From JACPVU01 sp964373255 (GTDB taxonomy: Archaea > Aenigmatarchaeota > Aenigmatarchaeia > GW2011-AR5), in assembly GCA_964373255.1 (NCBI GenBank), contig CAYJTG010000006.1, positions 17,432 through 81,431 of the forward strand: a DNA stretch of 64,000 nucleotides, in the 5' to 3' direction. A program made the position numbers and the translations under genes. Below are positions 33,836 through 41,749 of the stretch, piece after piece (position 1 is the stretch's first letter; every line of letters begins with the position of its first letter). Under the pieces are notes generated by a model. The model did no database searches, was not told the origin of the DNA, and saw only the letters and a program-made list of their open reading frames with translations.

Positions 33836-33911
33836 CTCTATTTTTCTCTTACTTATAGATAAATTTTAAATACGCATAGAGTTAGTGTCAATCTTCTTTC
33901 CCAAAGAAGAT

Positions 33912-34106
33912 TTAATGAAGTTTCTTTGGCATCTCCCTCTTGACGGTTATCGGAAGGACGCTTTTTTCAAATTCTAAACGGGCAATGCCCTTTGGGTCGT
34001 GCAGGTCTGTTTTGATAAGAACGGGCGCGCCCATCGATATCTGCAGGGCTCGCGCAGAAATTATTCTGGTCTTTTCAAACCGTGTTAAATCTTCGTAGAA
34101 AAACAT
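33912..34106 (-). CDS. rpoK: RNA polymerase subunit K (Rpb6/omega homolog)
   Basis: 64 residues. LTRFEKTRIISARALQISMGAPVLI is the signature of RpoK, ending with VLPITVKREMP. It stabilises polymerase assembly. The start at 34106 follows GGTGcatact; the longer frame to 34127 lacks conservation. It lies upstream of S2 on the same strand. Confidence 0.94.
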   Translation of the reverse strand: MFFYEDLTRFEKTRIISARALQISMGAPVLIKTDLHDPKGIARLEFEKSVLPITVKREMPKKLH

Positions 34107-34173
34107 CAGTATGCACCGCAACAGCAAAGAAAGCCGATCAGATTAATTCATTAAGAGTCAAACTTTAAAAGGC

Positions 34174-34947
34174 TTATCCTATATACTTTATATCTTCGCC
34201 TTTCTTCGGCTTTGACAGCTCCTCAATCATTTTCTTGTGTATCGTGTCTGTCTTCTGTATGTGCTCTTCCATCTCCTTTATTGTATTCTCGAACTTTGTC
34301 AGGTCGAGCTTTACGCCCAGTATTTTTATGAGCACGTGCAGAAGCCGGTCCGCGGCCTTGGGGTCTGTCATGACGGGCAGCCCGAATGTCTCGCCCATCA
34401 GGCACAGTCCCTTGACGCCGTAGCTCTTGCCAAGCCCGAGCAAAATGCCTGACGCGCCCACGATAGTTCCTATAGGATGGTCTTTCCCGAAGTCGATGTT
34501 GTACTTTGCGTATTTTTTGAGCAGACTTTTCTCGCTGACGGCCCCTATTATCCTGGGTTCTGCGACCTCCCGTCCCTCCGCAAAGCCGCCGAGCGTTATC
34601 ATTTCCTTCACGCCCATCTTTTCGGCAAACTGGAGTATCTTCTCGCAGACGTCGTAGTGACCTTCGGGCGAGATGCTCTGCGTGTCGCCCGTCAGGACAA
34701 TAATATCGCGCTTTTTCGATTTGTAGCAGTAGAATTCGCACTTAAGCAGGTACGCGACCGAGTCATTTTGCAGCAAAACGAGCGGCAGGAAATGCGGGGA
34801 AAAAAGCTCCGCGAACTTTTTCATCTTCAGCTCGCTGGCAAGATAGCTGGCGGCCACCCTTCCGACGTTGCCTATTCCCGGCAGTCCTTCGACAAGAACA
34901 GGGTTTTTGAGTTTTACCTTTTCAAGTACGCTGACCTGTGTTTCCAT
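34174..34947 (-). CDS. PAC2 family (proteasome assembly chaperone-like) protein
   Basis: 257 residues: NPVLVEGLPGIGNVGRVAASYLASEL, DIIVLTGDTQSISPEGHYDV, ITLGGFAEG and GASGILLGLGKSYGVKGLCLMGETFG match the archaeal PAC2 family (DUF75). The predicted role is proteasome assembly or an ATP-grasp-associated function. The C-terminal 30 residues form a helix. It follows Nop10 and aIF2-alpha in the same transcription direction, as in many archaea. Confidence 0.88.
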   Translation of the reverse strand: METQVSVLEKVKLKNPVLVEGLPGIGNVGRVAASYLASELKMKKFAELFSPHFLPLVLLQNDSVAYLLKCEFYCYKSKKRDIIVLTGDTQSISPEGHYDVCEKILQFAEKMGVKEMITLGGFAEGREVAEPRIIGAVSEKSLLKKYAKYNIDFGKDHPIGTIVGASGILLGLGKSYGVKGLCLMGETFGLPVMTDPKAADRLLHVLIKILGVKLDLTKFENTIKEMEEHIQKTDTIHKKMIEELSKPKKGEDIKYIG

Positions 34948-35089
34948 ACGCAAGACAACCTACGGTTTTCTTACCGTTCTATCTTTCCCTTTCTTACTCG
35001 ATTTTCTTTTTAAAGAAAATCGCTTGGTGAACCCCAAAAGAATTCACAAGACTCTGTTTCTTCCCTTTATTATAAATTATTGTAAATTA

Positions 35090-35233
35090 TTATTTCTTGC
35101 CTGCTATTATTCTGTATTTTACGTATTTATCTGTTATTGAAAACCTTGGCGGGTGCACGCCCTTTGTTTTTAAGCCGCACTTTTTGCAAGTATCTTCAAG
35201 CGTGTATCCGCACGCCGGACATCTTTTAATCAT
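35090..35233 (-). CDS. nop10: H/ACA RNP protein Nop10
   Basis: 47 residues. MIKRCPACGYTLEDTCKKCG with two CxxC zinc-binding pairs, then the linker HPPRFSITDKYVKYR. Partner of Cbf5 (24.3 kb) in pseudouridylation. Start chosen at the universally conserved M-x-K-R-C. Confidence 0.95.
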   Translation of the reverse strand: MIKRCPACGYTLEDTCKKCGLKTKGVHPPRFSITDKYVKYRIIAGKK

Positions 35234-35342
35234 CACTGTCAACACACCAAAACTGCTCATTAAATCCGCTTTTTGCACTCATGTTTTCGTATGACTCGAT
35301 TCATCCATCAACTGAGGCAGATGGGTTCTATCATCCTAGTAA

Positions 35343-36128
35343 CTAAGATTTTAGCATCTCGTATTTTATTTCTGCAACGCCCTTGTTCGCTGAAATCGCG
35401 CCGTCAAGAACCTCTGTGAGCTTGTGCCGCCCTTTTTTTGCATTCTTTGTTTTGAGCTTGACCATGTAAGTTGGCGCGGTGATATAATGAACGTCCATCC
35501 CTGACTTCTTGATGCCGCCCAGTATTCCTTTTATTATACTTATACCATCCGGTTTATATGTCTTGATCTGCACGCTCGCCCTGAAAATAAATTCTTTCTG
35601 CTCTATGCTTTTTTCTGCGACCTCCCTTATTGCGTCGATCCATTTATCGGGAGCGCCACGCGCCTTCAGTATCTGGCTGTTTTCTATGGAGGCCTTGAAG
35701 CCGTCGTACATGGTGCCGAATTTTTCCTGCAGCAAAAAGCCGACTTCTTCGTAAGCCTGGTCCAGCGTTTTTCCTAGCTTTTTTGCTGCTATCTCCAGCA
35801 TTTTCTCTGCGCGCTGGTTAAGCTTGTATTCCTTCATCTTGTCGTTCTCTTGCTTTTTGTCCACGCGCTTGATCGACAACGATATGCTGTCTCTTTCTAC
35901 CCTAAGAACCTTTGCAACGCCCGTCTGGTCTGTCTTTAGGAACTGCCTTATATCGCGCACCCATCCCGAGCTCACCTCGGTTATATGTATCATTCCCTCT
36001 TTGTTGTATTCGTCAAGACTGGCGAACGCCGAATTAGGATTAATTTTTGTAATGGTGCATATGACAAGCTCGCCCACACTTGGCAAACCGCGCTTTTTTA
36101 CGATATAAATTACCTCTGATTTGCTCAT
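35343..36128 (-). CDS. Translation initiation factor aIF2 alpha
   Basis: 261 residues: S1 domain (VGELVICTITKINPNSAFASLDEYNKEGMIHITEVSSGWVRDIR), helical domain and alpha-beta domain (TAPTYMVKLKTKNAKKGRHKLTEVL). With the beta and gamma subunits it carries initiator tRNA. S27e (36468) precedes it and Nop10 and PAC2 follow, the common archaeal order, here interrupted by a plus-strand orphan gene. Confidence 0.97.
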   Translation of the reverse strand: MSKSEVIYIVKKRGLPSVGELVICTITKINPNSAFASLDEYNKEGMIHITEVSSGWVRDIRQFLKTDQTGVAKVLRVERDSISLSIKRVDKKQENDKMKEYKLNQRAEKMLEIAAKKLGKTLDQAYEEVGFLLQEKFGTMYDGFKASIENSQILKARGAPDKWIDAIREVAEKSIEQKEFIFRASVQIKTYKPDGISIIKGILGGIKKSGMDVHYITAPTYMVKLKTKNAKKGRHKLTEVLDGAISANKGVAEIKYEMLKS

Positions 36129-36169
36129 CTATTCGTACTTTTAAATACTTTAATCAAACTATTGAAACG

Positions 36170-36403
36170 ATGGAAATAGCCATTTCTAAAAAAATGATAT
36201 CAGTTAAAAGTGTAGACGATTTACCAGAAAAATTTAAAGCAGCGTTTCAGAAATTTGTAAATGATTACCCTTCATTTCAAGGTAGACTTGGAAATATTGA
36301 GTACAGAGATTTTGGCGATACAGGTGAAATCAGAACGGTTGCAGAGGATGGAATGAAATATTGGATAAACATACAAAATGGCCTAGACGAATATTTTAAT
36401 TAG
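36170..36403 (+). CDS. Unrecognised 77-residue protein, inserted between S27e and aIF2-alpha
   Basis: A small soluble protein (ISKKMISVKSVDDLPEKFKAAFQKFV). It is divergent from aIF2-alpha and shares a promoter region with TTTAAATAC. It splits the conserved S27e-aIF2-alpha pair on the opposite strand. AT-rich; no family recognised. Confidence 0.5.
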   Translation: MEIAISKKMISVKSVDDLPEKFKAAFQKFVNDYPSFQGRLGNIEYRDFGDTGEIRTVAEDGMKYWINIQNGLDEYFN

Positions 36404-36467
36404 ATGTTTACAGTAAAACAGGGGTACGTTGTGATATTCTGCCTAGAAAATAATCGTTACTTTGTTT

Positions 36468-36659
36468 CTAGCTGTCCAGAACGTCTACGATGCCTGTATT
36501 TATTATCGCCGTGCCGCCCGTCGGCTCTGCAAGCACGGCGTTGCACACGAGGCACTGAACACGCATAGACGCCTTGTTGAATATTATCTGCTCATTCTTG
36601 CACTTCTTGCATTTTACACGTATGAACTTACTTTCTGGGTACTGTATCATATCGGTCAT
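36468..36659 (-). CDS. rps27e: Ribosomal protein S27e
   Basis: 63 residues, zinc ribbon: FIRVKCKKCKNEQIIFNKASMRVQCLVCNAVLAEPTGG with two CxxC. GTGATtttt before 36659 fixes the start; the longer frame reads the ribosome binding site as coding. Confidence 0.94.
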   Translation of the reverse strand: MTDMIQYPESKFIRVKCKKCKNEQIIFNKASMRVQCLVCNAVLAEPTGGTAIINTGIVDVLDS

Positions 36660-36751
36660 AAAAATCACTGTTCCGGGCAATATTCATTCACCATATTAGC
36701 TTATCAAACATTTAAAAAGGTTCATGAAGTTTAAATAGAGAGAAAAGCATG

Positions 36752-36838
36752 AGCATTGTCAGCTTAAGGGTGGTTAGTAGTTACTAACCACCCAGAAAAG
36801 ACTGTTGTTAACAGACAACAGTCGTTAAGCTGACAATG
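36752..36838 (+). mobile_element. Three-way-junction element, family B copy 2
   Basis: 87-bp compact copy. Ends GCATTGTCAGCTTAA / TTAAGCTGACAATGC, arms GGGTGGTTAGTA/TACTAACCACCC and GACTGTTGT/ACAACAGTC, linker AGAAA. Relative to the copy at 4584 both sides of the terminal stem changed together (CAACTTAA to CAGCTTAA), and the apical hairpin is absent. Flanks AAAAGCATG and AAAAGCAGG form an imperfect duplication. It lies 20 bp before the L7Ae start codon, so within its leader or promoter. Confidence 0.85.
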
Positions 36839-36858
36839 CCAAAAGCAGGTGTAAACCC

Positions 36859-37179
36859 ATGGCAAAAATTTCAAAGGCGGAAGATATTCTAGAAATGATA
36901 GAGATAGCCAGGGAAACGGGCAAGATAAAAAAGGGTGTAAATGAAACGACAAAGGCCGTCGAGCGCAGCGTTGCCAAGGCGGTTGTACTTGCCGAAGACA
37001 CCGACCCGCCCGAGATAGTGATGCACTTAGCGCCGCTTTGCGACGAAAAAAAGATCGTGCTGCTCAAGGTGCCGAGCAAATCAGAGCTCGGCCGTGCCGC
37101 GGGCATGGACGTCTCAACGGCTTCTATCGCGATAACAGAACTCGGCGACGCCAAGAAGAAGTTTCAGGAATTAAGCTGA
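36859..37179 (+). CDS. rpl7ae: Ribosomal protein L7Ae
   Basis: 106 residues, kink-turn RNA binding protein of the ribosome, box C/D and H/ACA RNPs and RNase P. ETGKIKKGVNETTKAVERSVAKAVVLAEDTDPPEIVMHLAPLC and VPSKSELGRAAGMDVSTASIAI are the RNA-binding blocks. First gene of L7Ae-(orf)-S28e-(orf)-L24e, the conserved order with two orphan insertions. Confidence 0.96.
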   Translation: MAKISKAEDILEMIEIARETGKIKKGVNETTKAVERSVAKAVVLAEDTDPPEIVMHLAPLCDEKKIVLLKVPSKSELGRAAGMDVSTASIAITELGDAKKKFQELS

Positions 37180-37203
37180 TGAAAAGAAATAAGAGAAGAT
37201 AAG

Positions 37204-37518
37204 ATGTCCACATTTTATCATATTTTAAAGGCAATAAATCCGAATGATGAAAGTGTTGCGGACTCTATGGTTTTAGTCGATGACGTTAAAGACATGTTGG
37301 TTTCGGCGGAATGTCTTCGTTACGTTAAAACTGTTGTTGAAGCATTTTATCCGTCTTGCAGAATAGATATCATGGGGACTAATTCAGAAGCTAGCTTAAA
37401 GAGGGAAACTGAAAATATAACAGTATCACTACACTACAAAGCTAGCGAGCTTTATGCAGAAAAGCTGGAAGAGTATAGGAAAAAGCAAGAAGAAATGTGG
37501 GGCAATGCCGCGATGTGA
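37204..37518 (+). CDS. Unrecognised 104-residue protein between L7Ae and S28e
   Basis: No known motif; an acidic protein with a predicted C-terminal helix rich in Glu/Lys (ELYAEKLEEYRKKQEEMW). It follows L7Ae by 24 bp and ends 5 bp before S28e, so translation is coupled to the ribosomal operon. AT-rich relative to the ribosomal genes. One of several lineage-specific insertions in conserved operons here. Confidence 0.55.
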   Translation: MSTFYHILKAINPNDESVADSMVLVDDVKDMLVSAECLRYVKTVVEAFYPSCRIDIMGTNSEASLKRETENITVSLHYKASELYAEKLEEYRKKQEEMWGNAAM

Positions 37519-37523
37519 TTAAC

Positions 37524-37733
37524 ATGCCAGAAGACTCAATTCCTGCCGAGATTATTGCAATCATGGAAAGGCAGGGCGTTAATGGCGTGACAAAGGTGAA
37601 GTGCCGCGTTACCGATGGCCACGACAGGGGAAAGATACTCACAAGAAACGTCGTCGGCCCGATCCGCCTGGGCGACGTTCTTATGCTCCGCGAGACAGAA
37701 ATGGAGATGTCTGGGACGTACGGCAGGCGATAA
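37524..37733 (+). CDS. rps28e: Ribosomal protein S28e
   Basis: 69 residues, OB-fold: IPAEIIAIMERQGVNGVTKVKCRVTDGHDRGKILTRNVVGPIRLGDVLMLRETEME ends in the S28e hallmark GD.L.L.ETEmE. The start at 37524 follows GTGATTaac. Confidence 0.96.
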   Translation: MPEDSIPAEIIAIMERQGVNGVTKVKCRVTDGHDRGKILTRNVVGPIRLGDVLMLRETEMEMSGTYGRR

Positions 37734-37735
37734 GA

Positions 37736-38017
37736 TTGAAAGTTATTTACATAAATCCTGTGCTGGACCGTGAATTGATCAGACTGACTTGGGAAAGAAA
37801 AACAGAAGAACAAACCATATCAACAAGTGACAAAACAGTGATTTTTGACTTGTCATATTTCAGACGCATTGAGAATATGAGAGAATTAAGGGTGCTAGAC
37901 AGGTGTGGCTATTTTGTACCAGAAACGCAACAGCTCGGTAGCAGCAACCTATTTGAGATACAAGAATACGAAATCTACAAAAAAGATGTCTTAGGTAGAA
38001 TTGAAAAAGGTGTCTAA
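37736..38017 (+). CDS. Unrecognised 93-residue protein between S28e and L24e
   Basis: Proposed TTG start 2 bp after the S28e stop; ends 1 bp before the L24e start. Reads LKVIYINPVLDRELIRLTWERKTEEQTI. No family recognised. No ATG lies in a suitable place, so the N-terminus is uncertain. It belongs to the set of orphan genes interleaved in ribosomal operons. Confidence 0.45.
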   Translation: MKVIYINPVLDRELIRLTWERKTEEQTISTSDKTVIFDLSYFRRIENMRELRVLDRCGYFVPETQQLGSSNLFEIQEYEIYKKDVLGRIEKGV

Positions 38018-38018
38018 C

Positions 38019-38192
38019 ATGGCAAAATGCTCCTTTTGCAGCCAGAATATAGAGACGGGAACGGGCATTATGCTCGTACGCAACGACGGCAAGATACTTA
38101 GATTTGACTCGCACAAGTGTGAGAGAAACATGACGAAGCTGCGCAGAGACCCGAGGGCTGTGGGATGGGTCAGAAAGATGGAAAGTCAATAA
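38019..38192 (+). CDS. rpl24e: Ribosomal protein L24e
   Basis: 57 residues, zinc-binding: AKCSFCSQNIETGTGIMLVRNDGKILRFDSHKCERNMTKLRRDPRAVGWV. CxxC plus HKCE is characteristic. GGTGTctaac precedes the ATG. Confidence 0.95.
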   Translation: MAKCSFCSQNIETGTGIMLVRNDGKILRFDSHKCERNMTKLRRDPRAVGWVRKMESQ

Positions 38193-38204
38193 ACAGGCCA
38201 GAAA

Positions 38205-38651
38205 TTAAGCTTTCTTCAGAAGCCTTATTATGTCGCTTTTTGTGATGATGCCTACAAGCTTCTTGCCTTTGACAACTGGAAGCCTGTCTATGCTGTTTTC
38301 ATTCATTACACGCGCGGCGTCGTATACATCGCCGTCGTAATCTATGGTTATTGCGCCTTTCCGGAAAAATTCAGAAACGCTGGCTGATTTTAGTTTTCCA
38401 AAGTCGGCCTCTTTTGTCTTTACAAATTTCGATATAAAAGATGCAAAATTCTCCCCTCTGTTGACTTTGCTGTAAATGTCGATGAATTTCAGTATATCCG
38501 TCTGGCCGACGACGCCAATAATATTTTTCTTGTCGTCTACTACGGGGCATCCTGTAATGCTGTTATCGGCAAGTATCCCGACAAGTTTTCCAAGCTTGTC
38601 GTCCTTCCTGACCGTTATCGGCCTTTTCGTCATAATGTCCATGACTTTCAT
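38205..38651 (-). CDS. CBS-domain protein
   Basis: 148 residues, two CBS repeats (MKVMDIMTKRPITVRKDDKLGKLVGILADNSITGCPVVDD.., ..AARVMNENSIDRLPVVKGKKLVGIITKSDII). Likely binds adenosyl nucleotides as a regulator; target unknown. Convergent with L24e. Confidence 0.88.
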   Translation of the reverse strand: MKVMDIMTKRPITVRKDDKLGKLVGILADNSITGCPVVDDKKNIIGVVGQTDILKFIDIYSKVNRGENFASFISKFVKTKEADFGKLKSASVSEFFRKGAITIDYDGDVYDAARVMNENSIDRLPVVKGKKLVGIITKSDIIRLLKKA

Positions 38652-38753
38652 AGAAACACGCTATAATTATTTATTTATTGATGGTGAATTCTGTTTATAT
38701 TCTTTTATTTTCATCTATTGTGAAGCAAGTAAATCTTGTTTGCTATAATAGAG

Positions 38754-38851
38754 TTAATGTGCTACAAGGAAATAAAAGGTATATACTTCCTTGTGCACAG
38801 TACTGTGAACCAAATAATTTGTATACCGATTCTTTATTTGGTTCACATTAA
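38754..38851 (+). promoter_or_regulatory. Structured leader before the S13 operon
   Basis: Outer stem TTAATGTG/CACATTAA encloses hairpin ACAAGGAA/TTCCTTGT and the 13-bp hairpin GTGAACCAAATAA/TTATTTGGTTCAC; the outer stem and second hairpin compete for one CAC. The structure ends 3 bp before the GGTGA ribosome binding site of rps13. It may be an autoregulatory leader for the ribosomal operon or another small three-way-junction element; no flanking direct repeat is visible. Confidence 0.5.
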
Positions 38852-38865
38852 TCTGGTGAATACTT

Positions 38866-39354
38866 ATGGCGGAAACAAAAACAGATATAAGGAGGATCGT
38901 AAGAGTGCTTGCTACAGACGTGGACGGCAACCTGGCTGTCTGGCGCGCGCTCAGGAAGGTGAAAGGCGTTGGTTTCGTGTTTTCGCGCGCGGTCTGCACA
39001 GCGACGGGCATCGACCGAAACAAAAAAATAGGTGCGCTCGCCGATTCCGACCTGAAGGATCTCGAAAGGTTTATAACACAGCCACAACTACCATCGTGGA
39101 TGCTGAACAGGAGAAAGGACATGGAAACAGGGAAAGACATTCACCTGACCATGGCAGAGCTCAGCCTGAAGAAGCGCGATGACATAAACATGATGAAGAA
39201 AGTGCATTCGTACAAGGGTGTACGCCACGAACTGGGACAGCCGGTGCGCGGCCAGAGAACGCGGTCTTCGTTCCGAACCTCGAAGAGCGTAGGCGTTTCA
39301 AAGAAAAGGGTACAGCAGGCCGCAAAGGCTGTCGCCAAACCTGAAAAGAAGTGA
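38866..39354 (+). CDS. rps13: Ribosomal protein S13
   Basis: 162 residues. IRRIVRVLATDVDGNLAVWRALRKVKGVGFVFSRAVC and YKGVRHELGQPVRGQRTRSSFR are S13 hallmarks. GGTGAatact precedes the ATG. First gene of the S13-S4-S11-RpoD-tRNA-L18e-L13-S9-RpoN cluster, normal archaeal order apart from insertions. Confidence 0.97.
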   Translation: MAETKTDIRRIVRVLATDVDGNLAVWRALRKVKGVGFVFSRAVCTATGIDRNKKIGALADSDLKDLERFITQPQLPSWMLNRRKDMETGKDIHLTMAELSLKKRDDINMMKKVHSYKGVRHELGQPVRGQRTRSSFRTSKSVGVSKKRVQQAAKAVAKPEKK

Positions 39355-39359
39355 CATTA

Positions 39360-39875
39360 ATGGGTCATCCAAAAAAACAGAGAAAGAAGTACGATAGCCC
39401 GCTCAGGCCTTGGAACAAAACAAGGATCGAGTCAGAAAAGAAAATACTGGACGAGTTCGGCCTTAGGAGAAAGCACGAAATCTGGCGCGCGGAGAGCATT
39501 CTTAGAAATTTCCGCCGGCGTGCACGGGAACTTCTTGCAAAAAAGAACGAGAGGCAGGAGAAGGAGCTCTTTGAAAAGCTGAACAGGATGGGCATATCGT
39601 GCTCGAAGCTGGACGACGTCTTGGGCGTAAGGCTTGAAAACATTCTTTCCAGGCGCCTGCAGACCGTTGTCTACAAAAAGGGCATCGCCCACACGCCTCG
39701 TCATGCTCGTCAGCTTATAGTCCACGGCCATGTTCTGATAGGCGAGAGAAAGATCACGTGGCCGAGCTACATCGTCAACCGTGGCGAAGAGGAATCGATA
39801 TCGCTGAGGCACGAGCTGGCCATAAAAATAGCAGAATCAGAAAGATCAGCTAGGGCTGATAAAGAAGGGAAATAA
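39360..39875 (+). CDS. rps4: Ribosomal protein S4
   Basis: 171 residues: MGHPKKQRKKYDSPLRPWNKTRIESE and the S4 RNA-binding domain (RRLQTVVYKKGIAHTPRHARQLIVHGHVLIGERKI). The start at 39360 follows GTGACATTA, whose GTG is part of the ribosome binding site. Confidence 0.97.
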   Translation: MGHPKKQRKKYDSPLRPWNKTRIESEKKILDEFGLRRKHEIWRAESILRNFRRRARELLAKKNERQEKELFEKLNRMGISCSKLDDVLGVRLENILSRRLQTVVYKKGIAHTPRHARQLIVHGHVLIGERKITWPSYIVNRGEEESISLRHELAIKIAESERSARADKEGK

Positions 39876-39894
39876 TTATGATTTATTATAAAAT

Positions 39895-40173
39895 ATGTGT
39901 ATGATGAAGTGTTTAATTATGGATAGCAGTACAAGAACTGGTGGCGGATATTTGAAAGTAACATTTATGCCATTAGTTTATCACAGAATGAAGAGAGATC
40001 AGCATACTGTAGCTAAAAATGGAGCAATAAAAAGGATTGAAAAGAGGTTGCATGAAAAAAGCCAACCATACTACGAAGGGACACCTATATTTGAAGGTTT
40101 GATGGATTGTCTGCAAGTGGAATATCATTCATTTTGGATTAATTATCATAGTAGGAAACTAATGAGGTCATAA
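39895..40173 (+). CDS. Unrecognised 92-residue protein between S4 and S11
   Basis: Basic protein with no recognised family (VTFMPLVYHRMKRDQHTV, TPIFEGLMDCLQVEYHS). Several methionines near the start (39895, 39904, 39919) make the N-terminus uncertain. Separates S4 and S11, which are adjacent in most archaea, and is AT-rich. Confidence 0.45.
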   Translation: MCMMKCLIMDSSTRTGGGYLKVTFMPLVYHRMKRDQHTVAKNGAIKRIEKRLHEKSQPYYEGTPIFEGLMDCLQVEYHSFWINYHSRKLMRS

Positions 40174-40175
40174 TC

Positions 40176-40565
40176 ATGTCGCGAGAGAGATGGGGAATAG
40201 CACACGTGTATTCGTCGATGAACAATACTATAATCCATATTACCGACCTGACCGGCGCGGAGACGATAGCGTTTGCAACAGGCGGAATGGTTACCGACCG
40301 CGATATGAACAAGGGGAAGCCTTTCACGGCTATGCGCGCCGCGAAAAAGGCCGCTGAAAAGGCCGTGGCGGCGGGCATAACGAACCTGCACATAAAGATC
40401 CGCGCGCCTGGCGGCAACAAATCCCGCATCCCGGGCCAGGGCGCCCAGCCGGCTATAAGAGCCCTTGCCAGGTCAGGCTTCCGCATCGGCCAGATAGAAG
40501 ACATAACCCCGATACCGCACGACTCGATGCGCAAGAAAGGCGGACGGCGTGGAAGAAGGGTGTGA
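40176..40565 (+). CDS. rps11: Ribosomal protein S11
   Basis: 129 residues. WGIAHVYSSMNNTIIHITDLTGAETIAFATGGMVT, IKIRAPGGNKSRIPGQGAQPAIRALARSGFRIGQIEDITPIPHD are S11 core blocks. Start 40176 follows the upstream stop by 2 bp. Confidence 0.97.
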   Translation: MSRERWGIAHVYSSMNNTIIHITDLTGAETIAFATGGMVTDRDMNKGKPFTAMRAAKKAAEKAVAAGITNLHIKIRAPGGNKSRIPGQGAQPAIRALARSGFRIGQIEDITPIPHDSMRKKGGRRGRRV

Positions 40566-40567
40566 TT

Positions 40568-40684
40568 ATGATAAATGAAAAATCTGTAAGAGAAATAAAA
40601 AGAGAATACCACCGTGAAATGGCTGAGCATAGTGAATCGGGCAAAGAAAAGCTTTTTACATTAATGGCTTATATTTTAGATTAA
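40568..40684 (+). CDS. Unrecognised 38-residue peptide between S11 and RpoD
   Basis: ATG preceded by GTGATT; encodes INEKSVREIKREYHREMAEHSESGK..., a charged helical peptide ending 15 bp before the RpoD start. Good ribosome binding site and tight spacing support translation; function unknown. Confidence 0.4.
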   Translation: MINEKSVREIKREYHREMAEHSESGKEKLFTLMAYILD

Positions 40685-40699
40685 TTTTGGATGATCCTT

Positions 40700-41479
40700 A
40701 TGAAAATTCACATACTGGAAAAATCAGAGAACCGGATAAAATTCCTGCTCGAGGACAGCAGCGTGGCGTTTGCAAATGCGCTCCGAAGGACTATGAAGAA
40801 CGAGGTTCCTGTGATGGCCGTTGAAAACGTGATTTTTGAGGAAAATTCATCGGCACTTTTTGACGAGGTCGTTGCCCACAGGCTCGGGCTTATACCGCTT
40901 ACCTTTGACAAAGATTTATATAACACGAAGGAAGACTGCAAGTGCGGCGGCAAAGGCTGCAGCCGCTGCGAGGTCGTGCTTGTGCTTGAAAAGCAGGGCC
41001 CTTGCATCGTCAAAGCAGGCGACATAAAATCATCAGCAGACGACGTCAAGACAACCGACCCAAATATACCCATCGTCGATCTGCTTGAAAACCAGAGGTT
41101 AAAGCTAGAGGCCGTTGCGCAGCTCGGTGTCGGCATCGATCACATCAAGTGGCAGGCCGCGAATGTTGGCTACAGGTACAGACCCATCGTCAAGCTGAAG
41201 CCTGACGAAGACAACGCCAAAGCCTACCATGTGTGCCCTGTCAATGTTTTTGAGAAAAAAGACGGAAGGGTGCGCGTGGCTAATGAATTAAACTGCACGC
41301 TGTGCATGCGCTGCGTAGAAGTAAGCAACGCGTCTGTCTCTGCCGACGACACGGGTTTTATATTTGACATCGAAAGCGTTTCAGGACTGTCGGCAAAAGA
41401 CGTTGTACAGTCCGCACTGGATGTATTGGAAGAGCGTAGTGAGGAATTCGTATCGGAATTCAAGAAGACCGTAAAATAA
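40700..41479 (+). CDS. rpoD: RNA polymerase subunit D (Rpb3/alpha homolog) with Fe-S domain
   Basis: 259 residues. FLLEDSSVAFANALRRTMKNEVPVMAVE and RLGLIPL are the alpha-like assembly motifs. A ferredoxin-like insertion has VCPVNVF and NCTLCMRCVE, four cysteines enough for one [4Fe-4S] cluster. There is also a CKCGGKGCSRC stretch near residue 79. Start 40700 follows GATGATcctt. Confidence 0.96.
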   Translation: MKIHILEKSENRIKFLLEDSSVAFANALRRTMKNEVPVMAVENVIFEENSSALFDEVVAHRLGLIPLTFDKDLYNTKEDCKCGGKGCSRCEVVLVLEKQGPCIVKAGDIKSSADDVKTTDPNIPIVDLLENQRLKLEAVAQLGVGIDHIKWQAANVGYRYRPIVKLKPDEDNAKAYHVCPVNVFEKKDGRVRVANELNCTLCMRCVEVSNASVSADDTGFIFDIESVSGLSAKDVVQSALDVLEERSEEFVSEFKKTVK

Positions 41480-41539
41480 GTCTGCTCCTGCAATAGGTTT
41501 TAATAGAGAAAAACAAAATTAAACCATGCCAGACGTATT

Positions 41540-41743
41540 GCGGGGGTACCCAAGCATGGTCAAAGGGGCAGGACGATTGAAGAAAACTTTAATCGAGCCA
41601 TACTTAAGAAAATCTTAAGTTCGGATTTCAGAAGATGACGATACTTGAGCAATCCTGTGCGTTAGTCGCTACGAGGGTTCAAAACAAACTTTTCCAAAAA
41701 GTTTGATCAAAAGGGAAGGTTTGGGAATATCCCTTCCCCCGCA
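41540..41743 (+). tRNA. tRNA-Leu(CAG) with three probable introns
   Basis: Acceptor GCGGGGG/CCCCCGC, A73, D arm with GGTCAAA, type II variable arm GCG..CGC, T stem GAGGG/CCCTT. The sequence only closes as a tRNA if three segments are removed: about 52 nt in the anticodon stem (41574-41625, or shifted 3 because GGA is repeated), 18 nt at 37/38 (41633-41650), and 46 nt in the T loop (41684-41729). The product has stem AGGAT/ATCCT, loop TTCAGAA (anticodon CAG) and T loop TTCAAAT. Confidence 0.82.
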
Positions 41744-41749
41744 TTTATG

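Noticed and set aside
36859..37518. A frameshifted or second L7Ae for the 37204 ORF
   Set aside because: The ORF shows none of the L7Ae RNA-binding residues and has its own start and stop signals.
41540..41743. A tRNA with a single large anticodon intron
   Set aside because: With one intron the anticodon loop lacks U33 and the T loop has about 46 extra nt; three removals restore all arms.
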